From Kryptolebias marmoratus (taxonomy: Eukaryota > Chordata > Actinopteri > Cyprinodontiformes > Rivulidae): 64,000 nt of DNA. The translations under genes and the position numbers were made by a program. Shown one piece after another: positions 1 through 11,200 of this stretch (position 1 is its first letter; each line of letters begins with the position of its first letter). Location of the stretch: positions 21,645,632 to 21,709,631 of the forward strand of contig NC_051446.1 in the NCBI RefSeq assembly GCF_001649575.2. The letters are read 5' to 3'. The notes under the pieces are model-generated. The model worked only from the letters and a program-made list of their open reading frames with translations. It made no database searches and was not told the origin of the DNA.

Positions 1-187
1 CTAGATGTGTCTGTTTTTACATATTTTGATTAATAAAAGTGGATTGCACCTAAAACTTTTCACAGATTTAAACCAATAATTAATAAATTAATTATTAATA
101 AACCAATAATTGAAAATACAGTAACTGGATGTCTGAGAGAAAACAGACCAGTAAATGATTGCAGTTGGCCTTTTATTGTCAAAGACG

Positions 188-193
188 TTTATT
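188..193 (-). terminator. srsf2: Candidate poly(A) signal of srsf2
   Basis: TTTATT on the plus strand reads AATAAA on the minus strand, about 1.9 kb past the srsf2 stop codon. This length suits the long 3' UTR of this gene. Other signals may lie beyond the window edge. Confidence 0.35.
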
Positions 194-1564
194 AGCATTC
201 GTGTAAAGCCATTACAAGAAATCTGAGGTTCACAGAAAAATGCAATAAAAAAAACAATATCCCATAAGCAGACACAACTGCCCCTTGAACGTTTTTAACC
301 AGGGATCACACTGGACCCATTTTTTTTTATTTTCCAAAGCAAGCAAGACTAGTTAAACAGTGGGTAACTCACAGAGGGGAGGCTGGAGTGGGACACGGGA
401 GAAAAGGGGGAGGAAAAAAAAGGAGCAAAAGGAGAAGACAATATGTACAGCACATGTAGGAAGAGAAAGGTCACAACACAGGAGAGGATGGATGATCTGC
501 CACACCTGTGAGCTTACAAACCGGCAAACGGCAGCGAAGGGTCGAGCCCCGGAACTGCGCCGGGCACTCAGCACCGCAACACGCCACACCATGTCACCAC
601 CGCACTGCACCGCATCTTAACAGCTAACCAGCATTACTCAACTGCTACACAACTGCGCCTAGTGCACAAAAGATACACAAGAAAGAGGGTTAGAGTCATA
701 GGAAAGCAACGGAAGAGAAAATATGCTAAATTAAGCAAAAACTAGGTGACTTTTATTTCACTATACATTAAGCCATTTTATTCCAGACGGGCATTAACAA
801 CTGCAAAAACTGTGAACATTTAACAGGACATCATTTTCTTTATCAGCTTGGCAAAACTTTCAAATCCAATTAAAAAAAATTAAGCAAGGGCTCTCATTGA
901 AACAATGCATTACAGATAGATGTATTAAGTAAAAATGAAATAAAACGGCAAGAGAAAAAAGTAAATTTGTGAATTTTGTTTTTAACAAATCCTTTCCAAT
1001 ATACAGTTTTACAAATGCCAAAATTACAGAACTTGTTTAGGCAGATTAGACAAATTAAACATCTAAAACATTTCAGACCAAGATCCAATAACCTTTGAGT
1101 CTGCATTCAGTGGTAACTGAAGTCCTCTTGCTCAGCCGAGGCTCCTGATGTCTTCAGCAAAGGCTCAAAGCATCTGAGATCTGGAAGGAAAGACAGAACT
1201 TAAGTTATTGAGAGCAAAAACAGAAGTTTGTATCAATTCCTGCAGCTGATCTGAATACTTAAATACTGACGCTAACATTTTAAACAAACTGGCTTTGTAG
1301 AAATAATGTAACTATATTTCACATTTGCTTACACACCTTTCTTCGCCCAGCTCTCCCCACACACTAGTCTTGCACTTGGGGCATTTTTTTTTTTTTTATA
1401 TAAAAAACAAACCTCGGGGTCGGCTCCCTCTGTGAGAGGTTGGAGGAAACCACAGACACGGTCGGAGGGGGAAACGCTCAGCGCATCTGCCTGTGGTAAC
1501 CCGTGAACGTACCTCACCACACCACCTTTATACACCAACTGACAGCCCGAACCACCGCCATGAC

Positions 1565-1615
1565 GACCTGCTCCATAGCAACCACCGTTGCCTTGGTGAC
1601 CTGCTCCATAGCAAC
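1565..1615 (-). repeat. Two-copy 33-bp tandem repeat in the srsf2 3' region
   Basis: An identical 18-bp block (GACCTGCTCCATAGCAAC on the plus strand) occurs at 1565-1582 and again at 1598-1615, a period of 33 bp. It sits in the inferred 3' UTR or an alternative 3' exon of srsf2. Confidence 0.6.
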
Positions 1616-2091
1616 TGCCATCTCTCAGCAACAGGCAGATCACATGGGCGGGTCACACACTAACTGCTCTCACACTGCAACACCCCCATCTCCTCCTCCT
1701 CCTCTCTTTGCAAACAGGACTCAGCAGCTTGGAGGAAAGAATTCCACATTTAAGTGAACGGTTTGAGTGAGCATCCCACCTCCCTCCCACACATACAAGC
1801 ACAAATGTGAACAAATAACCCCCACTTTAAAATCTGCGGCACCATCAAGCCAAATCCTCTGTTGCCTGTGTGTGCTTTAAATTGACCAAACAGACATGCA
1901 AAGTAAAGCATACACAAAGCTTAAACTTTAGCATAATTTTAACTTCTAACAGCATTCTGCAGGCTTTGTTGCTTTAGAATTAGCAGAAAGGCTGCAGAAC
2001 ACAAAAATCTATTAATAACCATCTCATCAGACAAAACTAATAACACAAATCACCCCCTTCCCCTGAATACCGTCATGTGTCCAGGTTCGAT

Positions 2092-3236
2092 TTAGGACTC
2101 TGGTTTGTTGTCTCCTGGTGATTTAGGCCCACTCTTGGATTTGGACCTGGATCTGGACTTCGACCCTCTGTTGGAAACCGGGGTTCTACTCCTCGACTTG
2201 GACCTGGAGCGGGACTTGGACCTGGAGCGAGACCTCGACCTGGAGCGAGTCTTGGACTTGCTTCGCCTGGGCGTTCTGGATTTGGATTTGGACTTGGACT
2301 TCGATTTGGACCTGGACCTCGACCTGGATCTGGAGTAGGAGCGGGACCTGGAGCGGCTGTAGCGGTTGCGGCTCCTGGATCTGGAACGGCTCCTGCTCCT
2401 GGAGCGGCTGCGGCTTCGTCTGCGCCGGCGAGGACTGGCTGAGCGACTGTAGACACAGAAACATAAACCTCAACATAAATACAAAACTTTAAACAGTCAT
2501 TTTTGTATTACAGCAACCCCCCTCCCACCCCAATGTCTAAAACACTCTTCTCTAAAACCTCAGACTACACTGTCTTTACATTAGATAAATTTGTCTCGGC
2601 TAACTCTGCTAGTTGTGCTAAGGACTTTGAGCTAAGCTAACATTTAAAAGCACTACATAATAAATAGATTGCAGACAATATCTATAAAATTGCAATCAAG
2701 TTCCTTTTTAAGAGTAATTCTTTAATAATGATTGTATTTGGACATATCCGCGAATGTCCATCAGGGAGTGTTGAGGCACCCTGAGCACCCCTACCTCCAT
2801 TAAGGCCTAATGCTACGTCGTTTACTCGACCATGTGGTCGCTTGTCCTACAACTTACTACTCTCCGTTTAAAACTAATAACTCCTGCTTCTGCGTCCGTA
2901 CCCCCCGTATCTGCGCGGCGGTCCTCCTCTCCGGCTGTACATCGAGTCCGGTGGCCGTCCGTAACGGGCCATCTGCACGCGCAGCTCCCGCCCGTCGAGC
3001 AGCGCGCCATCCATGGCGTCCATGGCGTCCTCGGCGTCGCGCTTGTCGAGGAACCGCACGAAGGCGAAGCCGCGGCTCTCCTTGGTGTACCGGTCCCGGG
3101 GGATGTAGACGTCTCCGACGCGGCCGTACTTCTCGAACACTCGCCGAAGAGTCTCGGGTGAAGTCCGGTAAGTCAGGTTGTCCACTTTCAGGGAGGTCAT
3201 CCCCTCGACGTCTGGCGGCGGCCTTCCGTAGCTCAT
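2092..3236 (-). CDS. srsf2: Serine/arginine-rich splicing factor 2 (SC35)
   Basis: Nuclear SR protein that binds exonic enhancers and promotes spliceosome assembly. Two coding exons on the minus strand: 3236-2882 and 2438-2092. The start is the ATG at 3236-3234 ([13 protein letters not shown]); an in-frame ATG 15 bases upstream (MYTSK) is not part of the known protein. Exon 1 encodes the RRM (about residues 14-92) with RNP1 RGFAFVRF and RNP2-like LKVDNL, then a Gly/Arg hinge ending [12 protein letters not shown]. Exon 2 encodes an almost pure Arg-Ser domain and ends [13 protein letters not shown]. The GT-AG join at 2882/2438 keeps the frame and predicts 233 residues; the mammalian protein has 221. 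The donor reads GTTATT, which is weak, and a second acceptor lies 8 bases earlier, so the exact junction is the least certain part. Reading through the intron stops after two codons. Confidence 0.93.
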
Positions 3237-4330
3237 CTTGCTGGTATACAAGCGACAAACGAGCCGGTTAGAACAGAAACCTTCAGAGCCTGCGCTGCAA
3301 TAAAATACTACTTTCGCCTTTAAAACTTAAATATATAAAACTGAAACAAAAGTCAGATTTTTTTTACAATCTTTTCCCTCCGGACTCACATTCAACCGCG
3401 CTGCTTTTCACGTGAAATGGCGGCAGAGAAGCTTCCTTTTCCAGTTCTTCTTTGCGCCAGCGTTGTCCTCTTCTGATTGGCTGTTGGACTCCCTGCCTCT
3501 TCTGATTGGCTGTCGGGCCATCCCGCCTCCTCCACTGTAGCCGTTACGCTGCCCCCTGCCGGCCGGGCGAGTTATAACAGCTGGCACTCTATTCCGCCTT
3601 TGTTTTGTTTTTAATTCGATATTTATTTCGATCAAAACTTCAAGTTTATAAACTTTACACAATTTACGAAGTGGTTGCAACATAAATGATGATCAATTAG
3701 AGTTGATCGAACATAACGTCAGATATAAATAGGTTTTATTATTTTTTATTTTGTACATTTTTAGCTGGAGGTGTGCGTAAGTGTGCGTGGGGGGGTCTGT
3801 GCTGCAGTCGGCGTGGGGAGGTTACTTCGTCATTAGCGGAGAGGGGGGACTGCGCAAAAACCCACGGTCCGGATCTGTGCCCGTCTGACGTCATGGGGAT
3901 CCACAGTCCTCTTTGACAGGATCCACACCGGAGGGGACACTCGGTCACCGGCGTCAGAGGATGTCGACGAGCGGCTCTACTCTCCCGTGAAGCCGGGGAG
4001 GGGGGGAGGAAACCGTGCGTTTGGGTTTGTTTTTTTTTTTTTTTTTGGAGGCTTTCATTGTGCGCCTCCCCGCTGCTAAAGCGACTCTTTTTTTTTTTGG
4101 TTCGGCAGGGGAGGGATAAAGCAGCCAGACAACATCTACTAATCCCCGGGACGGACGGCGGGGGCTCGGTGGAGCCCACAGAAAATGGCTCGGACCGGAT
4201 TAAATGATCGGGAATAAAACAGACGCAGCGCATTTATTTATATATTTAAATATAAACAACAAAACAAGAAAAAAAAAAAGCAATCGGACCCTGACGTGTT
4301 ATGCCCCCGCTGCTCTTCATTTGACTGGAA
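3237..4330. promoter_or_regulatory. Divergent srsf2 / rnf157 promoter region
   Basis: About 1.1 kb separate the divergent start codons of srsf2 (minus) and rnf157 (plus). The region is rich in G+C and CpG compared with the AT-rich introns around it, and it holds no convincing gene. It includes both 5' UTRs and poly-T/G tracts near 4030-4100. An AAATGGCGGC element at 3415-3424 resembles a YY1-type initiator. Confidence 0.6.
3476..3509 (-). promoter_or_regulatory. srsf2: Pair of inverted CCAAT boxes (NF-Y-type sites)
   Basis: The 14-base block CTTCTGATTGGCTG occurs twice. Its ATTGG cores are at 3476-3480 and 3505-3509, 29 bp apart, and read CCAAT on the srsf2 strand. They sit about 240-270 bp upstream of the srsf2 ATG, where a housekeeping SR-gene promoter would be expected. 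NF-Y binding is inferred from the motif. Confidence 0.6.
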
Positions 4331-5200
4331 ATGGGAGCTTTAACGAGCAGACAGAACATCGGCGTGGAAGAGGTGGACATCCCATCCAGTTCGGTGTATC
4401 GTTATCCGCCGAAATCCGGTAAGTGTCCAAACGGAACAACAGGTCTGACCGAGGGTGGTGGTGGTGGTGGTGGTGGTGGGGGGGTTACCGGAGCCCACTG
4501 CAGATCTGGGCTTCAAACGGGATGAGGAGGAACCACCATCATCCTCATCACTTGTTTGCAGGCCTGCAGGCGTCCCGATCAAACCCCGGCTCGGTGGAGC
4601 CCTGAGCCACTTTACCTACCTTACATTTATTAATTTTATTGTCCATTCTTATATATAATTTATATTTTTGGCCCAGCAGCAGCATCAACCCCCCTCCTTT
4701 CTCTTCTCTTATCTGGGGAGCATCTTGACTAAATCAGGCTGATAATGAGAATAAATGAGTCATAATTGATTGGCACTTGGTGACAAATAAGAAAAAAACA
4801 GCCTCACAATCATCAATCAATAAGCAAACATTTCAGCTGGAGATTATTTGCTTATCTCAAATCTAATTGTTCACTTTAATTTAAGATGTAAACAAAAAAA
4901 AACCCAGATCAGTTTTGTAATAATCTAAGAAAAAATGCCTACATTTTGATGTGTGAGCTGTGTAATTAGTGCAAAGAGAGCCATGACATCTAAAGTAAAC
5001 GCTAAAGCTGCAGCTAGTGGCTCATTAGGATCACCATGGTAACCACACACCTGTGTCCTTCACTCCCTGATTGCCAGGTTAAGAGAGGCAGGCAGAAAGG
5101 TGAACCTCGAAACAGTCGCTATGCAAAAAAGCTACAAGTTGGAGCTTGAAAAAAAATTTGTAAACCATAATCGGCTGAAGACTCTGATGGTCACAAAATG

Positions 5201-5234
<34 letters not shown>

Positions 5235-8200
5235 CAGTTTTTCATGGAGGAGATATAACGAGTTAAAATGAGCCAAATCCCCACGTTTTGATGTATAATG
5301 TATGTTCACCACAAACAGAAGAAGGGTTTGTTTGCAAAAGATTTTTATATTTAGACGTGTGAAATCCAACTTTCAGTGACCCGTTTAAGCTTTGCATGAT
5401 GTTTCTCCTGTCATGTATGTCTGAGTTACAGAGCTCCAAAGAAGGCTGGGTTTTCTCATCTTTCACCAAAATACCATTGACTTGCATCGTTGTTTTGCTT
5501 ACATTTTACACCCCACTTCTACCAAACGTTATAGCACCTTATTCCGTATCGAGTCGCACATTTGGATGTATAATCTGCACGTTTTGTTTCAAAGCTGCAC
5601 AACGACATGCATTGCAGAACCATTAATTTAAAGTTCACCCAAATTTCTTTTAACTTCAAAGCGTATAATTTAATTTAGGACAAAGAATACAGTCATACTG
5701 TTAAATAATTAAGGAATGTTTTAGATATTGTTTAAAGAATTATCCATCTTTTTGCAGCTTAACAACTTTCTGGATTTAAAAACGTAATTGATGTTTTCCC
5801 CAATGTCTTAAATTTTATTTAATTTTAATGAAATCAAGCTCTTATTTTAGAATTTATTCATTCATATATTATATTAAATATAGATTATTTAAAACCCTAG
5901 GATGTGCAGTTGGTGTTTAGGATTATTAATAACAGTTCAAGGATCAGATTTAGGACAAAAACAAAGCCTGGAAAGTCACATTTTGTACATTGATAATAAT
6001 TCCTGTTGAATCAGAATAACTTCAGCTGCACGGTGAATTGGCAAACAAAGGCTTTAAAATAAAACCTCATTATTGACCCAAATGACCAGATATTATTAAC
6101 TTTGTTTCTTGGATGATGTTTTGCAGGAAAGTCCTACCCGGTTGCGGGTTTAGCACCTCCTTGTATCAGCTGAACTGGGTTATTGTTTAGCTCAGTTGTT
6201 GTATTTTATCTGCTTTTATACAAACAAACTTTGACCCTCACTAAAGTTTTGGGTTTCATTGAAGTCCGTCTGGTGGTTTCAGAGCTGTTTTGCCGACAGA
6301 CAGACACAAGAACGCTAGCTGGCTCCTTCGCCTTTCCACGATAATAAAACATCTGATGAAATGAGACTTAATGAGCTCAAACTCCAGATAAAGAAATAGG
6401 AGGAGTTTGACTTTTGCTCAGAGATCTCTTTATGTTTTGTTCTTTTTATTAGAGGCTTGAAACGGTGGACAAGTGTTGGTTTGTAGGTTCTGCGGTCACC
6501 TCAGTCCCGGTCATTGCCTGAAGCAGAAATGTCGGCTGCTGGTGGTGAAACCGATCTGTCAGCCCAGCTTCCTGTCTGCAGGATCTGGTGACAGAGCCTG
6601 AGCCTCCCCCCACCTGCTGGGAAGAAGAAGAAGAAGAAGAAGGCGATGAGAGGAAAGATGGGGACGCTTTAATATTAGCATTATTACTTTTATTTCCTTT
6701 TGCAGTTCTCTCTCGCCTCAACATGATGTGGGAAATGTTAAAAAAAGCAACAGCTTCAGGCCTGCAGCGTCAGTCCTTCCAGAATAGAATAAAAAAGAAA
6801 AGAAAGACTTTATTGATCCCCTGAGGGAAACTGGTTGGTCACAGCAGCAGGCGATAAACATAAATGGACAAAAAAGCCAAAGACGAACTGGTATAAAAGT
6901 TAAAGTTCAAATGTAAAACAATAGAGGTCAGTAACTTTCAGCAGAAACGTAAACACAGTTGCAGGAGCAGTAGGAAAACGCCGCCGTGCCGTGTGCTCCG
7001 TGAGCCTCCATTACAGCCTTGTGACGAGAGCCTGCCCCGTGATTAAAAAAGGCAAAATAACTACCAGGTCTTGTTGTGGCTCACCTCGAGTTTCTGTAAA
7101 CACGTGGAGAAGCTGCAGGGCGATAACCTAAATGTCAAGGAACGTTGCGTCTGTTTTTTATTGCCCGCCGCCGAAAGGCGAAGGCGGACGGTAGAGCCTG
7201 TGTGTTCAAGTCTGTCTGTTAGCAAAATATCTCACGAGCCACTGAACGGGTTTTAATGAAACTTTCAGACAGTAATCATTGGGTGAACATCTACACCTGA
7301 TTGACTTTTGGAGTCAATCCAGTCCAAGATGGCCGCCACAGCTTCATGACATTAGCCAACATGAATGCTGCTGTCAGTCAGTTTTACAGATATTGAGCTG
7401 AATTTTAAACAGTAGTATCTGAGAGTGCCAGAACTGGTTTGTTTTGGTGTCAATCATGAGAAATTTACACAATTCATTGTCTAAACATTTTTATTTTTAT
7501 TATTTTATTGTCACATTGAGGGCAAAAATAAATAATTTGAGTGTGATTTTGTTTTTAGAGCAAGAGATGAAGCATTTTGAGAGCTTTTTAATTCTTTTAG
7601 TGATTGAATGTAAATGTTATTTATCTATTTATTACAACTGGCAAATAATTGTAGTTTGTAACAACTCATTTTATGTTCCTGTTTTAAATGATTTAGTTAC
7701 TGCAAGTTAAATAAGAGAAAAACAATTCAGATTTTGATTCAGTTTATTTAAACAAAACAAATAATCATTGTTTTCCCTGACTGAAAGAAATGTAGCTGTT
7801 TTATACAATAATCTGCCTTATTTTTGTCTTAATTTTAGTCTTAGAACAAATAGTTTTGAGTTTATACATTACAGTTTTTAGCTCTTTTTGAAGCAAAGAC
7901 TGTTGTTTCTTTTTTTTTTTGTCATTTAACTGTTTATTGGTATTTTTCACAATTGTTTATATATACAGTGTACGACTGTTGTTTCTTTTCATTCTTTAAC
8001 ACATGATACGTGTATTTTTTTCACCCTCACTAAGCCACTGGTTTTATTTGTTTATTATCACAGATTATCTGATTTTGATTGGTCATGTTCAGGACCTCTG
8101 ATCTCCGTCTGTTTTCAGGGAGTTACTTCGCCAACCATTTCATCATGGGAGGAGAGAAGTTTGACTCCACCCATCCCGAGGGTTACCTGTTCGGAGAGAA

Positions 8201-11200
8201 CACAGATCTTAACTTCCTGGGCAGCAGGCCAGTAGCGGTAGGTCTTCTTTCCCTGGAACGCCTTAAAACAACTCGAGCAGAAGGCCTAACGTGACCTGGA
8301 GGAAATGCATATCGCCCGCCGCCTTTCAAGCCCGAATTTGAGCCTAACATCGTCGTATTCTGAGAAACGATGGAGTTGAGATGTTAACCTTAGAGTTTGT
8401 GTTATAGATGACTCAGCTGCTGCAACGTCAGCATGAGTTATAGCCGCTATTGTGTAGGCTGACGTTGTTTAGCTGCGGCGGCCATCTTGAACTGGGCAAG
8501 AAAACATAATCGTCAGCATTCCTCTTTTGGCAGCAGACTATAATCAGATTTTAAATTAGAAAAAATCACTACACAGAACTGGTAGATGTTTCATTTTGGA
8601 TTAAACTTTCTCTTTTTTGGGCTGTGCATCACTTAATTAGTCTTTTCAGTAATTACTTGCATCTATCTAAATTAAAATCTGCACTTTTTTTTTTTTGTCC
8701 AGTCAACAAATTGATTAGTGAATGTTTCAGCACCAAAGGGAGTTACCAACTTCTTAACTCCTGTCGAGGCCATTAACATCCTGTCAGCCCATCACTTATT
8801 GAGTTTTATCTCATCCTCTCGTTAAACGAGTTTCTGTCTTATGAAACTTTCAGGGAAGAATTTATCACAAGAGTTGGTTTGAACTCGATCATAAGCCTGA
8901 AGGTCAAATTAAGCAAGAATCGCTGATCTGAAAGAGCGCTGAGGCTCTGCTTTGTTTCTCTGTGTGCTGAGCTCTGAGGCTCCGCTGTTTCTGCGTGGAG
9001 CTAAAATTAGGAGAGCATTTTTCTCCAATTGTGTGCGAGTTTATAATCCTGCTGTGGCACAGAATTCAGCCGGAGCTCGCTGTCTGCTGCGCCACTTGGC
9101 AAATATGACAACGAATGGGGGCTGTGTTTACAGATTACTCAGTCGTGTCTGAAACAATACAGGATGGAGTTTTAACCGGGCTGAGCAGAATTACAGGACA
9201 AAAGACTGAAATAACTGCAGTCGTGATTTAAAAAAAAAAAAGGTCGTTTAGAGGAAAGTTTTATGTATAATTAAAAGAAGAAACATCTGGTCCTTAACAG
9301 GTCCTGATTAAGTAAGTAGGAACTTCTGATGAGCAGCAGAACATGGCGCTTTATACAAAGTTTTTGATTTGATAAATGCAGACGTGTTAAAAAAACTGAT
9401 TATATTCCCACTGCTTCTAAAGCAATTCAGAGGTTAAGAGCATCCAGCTACTGCTCATCAAGTGCATTGATGAACTGCTCATCTGCATATGATAAAAGCA
9501 GCAGTTTGGTCACAGAATGAATGCATATCACCCGCTGCCTTTTCGCGCCTGAGGTTTAAACAAAGATCATCTTATCTTGAGAAATAAGTTGCAGCTGCTT
9601 CGGTCAAACCTTGAACATAACGTTAGGTGCGATCTCATTCAGTATTGCGTGATGTCAGGCACAGAGTATGTGTTGTGTATGACTCTCAGCTACTACCAAA
9701 TCAAATTTTAGCTCAATATCTGTAAAACTGACTGAGTTATATAAACCCTTCTTGTGTTTTATTTCATTTGGCTGTGGTGGCCGACTTGACTTGGGCTGAC
9801 TTCAAAGGTTATTCAGTTTATTTTAAGTCCATCCACTGGTTCCTCGGATATTTTGCTAACAGACAAATAAGGTTGACTATAAAAGTTTAAGCTAAAGTTT
9901 TATGCAAAGATCTTGCTCAATGAGTCACACTTGGAGTCTGACTCTCAGGTGTAAACACACCAAATTTTAGCTCAGTATCTGTAAAAATGACTCAGTTGTG
10001 TTGCTGTTTTTGTGTTATTTAAGGTAATTTGGCTGTGTCATTCATTTTAAATCTATCCATTCATCCATTTTCTTTACCCGCTTCTCCTTCCCGGGTCGCG
10101 GGGAGCTGGTGCCTGTCTCCAGCCGTCACTGTTTGAGAGGCGGGGGACGCCCTGGACAGGTCGCAAGTCCGTCACAGGGACACAGAGAGACAAACGAAGC
10201 AAATAACCATTCACGCTCTGACTCACACCTAGGTTAATTAGTAACTCTGAAACTGTCCCTACATGCATGTTTTGGTCTGGAGCAAACCCAGGTGAGCGCA
10301 GGGAGAGCATGTAAAGGCCCCAGGCCGGGACTTAAAACAACAATCTGTTGTAGAGGTACGTTTAATGATTACTTTCTGCAAATTTTATTAAAATTCATGA
10401 GGTATTTTAGTAAAGGACACACAAACACACAAGTATAGTGTTAAATAAATAGTGTTTGCACGAACTGTTGTGAAATCTTTTAGAAAGGAGTTGTTTCAAG
10501 AGTAGTCCTGGCTCTAGTCCGACTAGCTGTTAGCTCATCAGTCCGCTCAAAATTAACCTCTAGTTTTCCAAACTCATGCTGTTCAAAGATCTTCCTGCAA
10601 TAGGTAACATATTAATTATTCAGAACCTCTTCAAATAATCTGAACTTTCCCTTTCATTGTCTTCAAATGATTTTTCATAGCCCAGAATTCCTTTGACCCA
10701 AACTCGCCTGTATTATAAGAAGGGGGAAGTGTTTAAGATGTTTCTGCTTTTAAAGGACCTACAGTGCTGTCCGTGAGGTTTCGGTGAATGTCTCCTTTAA
10801 GCGCCTGCTGCTCCGAGCGTGTTTGTTTGTGTGGTTTACAGGCGGGACTCCTGCCGAGCCCAGATGTGTAATAGTGCTGAATATGGTGCTATTCACAGCC
10901 ACACAAACACACTTGAACACACACACACACGGGAGCTCGGATGAGGGGTTGTAGTGTCGAGGTATCCGACCACATCCTGCATGTTTCTCCTCCGGAGATC
11001 CTGAAACCACCTCGGCTCTCCCCTTACGCTCGTTCAGCAACTTTAAGCTTCAAACGCTTGGCGAAGGAGCTGCTGGGAAATGAGCCGCAAAATTAGGCCG
11101 GGTCTAAAGGTTATGTGACGAGTTCACACCTAAGTTTTTATCATCCAAAAGCAAAGTCAAAGAGATGATGTTTTTGCCTGCCTTGTTAGCAAAATATCAT

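Larger units (their letters stand above)
1..2091 (-). other. srsf2: srsf2 3' UTR and downstream alternative 3' exons
   Basis: No independent protein-coding gene is supported here; open frames are short and mutually overlapping. The stretch lies directly downstream of the srsf2 stop codon (2092-2094, minus strand). Vertebrate SRSF2 genes are known to have a long 3' UTR with alternatively spliced, NMD-inducing exons used for autoregulation. On the minus strand a pyrimidine tract plus AG ends at about 1183 and could be the acceptor of such a 3' UTR exon. A poly-A run on the minus strand (about 1387-1399) and a tandem repeat (1565-1615) lie within it. Exact exon limits cannot be fixed from sequence alone. 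Confidence 0.55.

Noticed and set aside
353..620. Overlapping 85-86 codon frames on both strands
   Set aside because: Low-complexity frames without homology in the srsf2 3' UTR.
2073..2476. Pro/Gln/Leu-Asp repeat frames over the RS exon
   Set aside because: Shadow frames of the Arg-Ser repeat of srsf2; only the RS frame joins to the RRM exon.
4423..4658. Poly-Trp and poly-Val frames
   Set aside because: Translations of a GGT repeat in intron 1.
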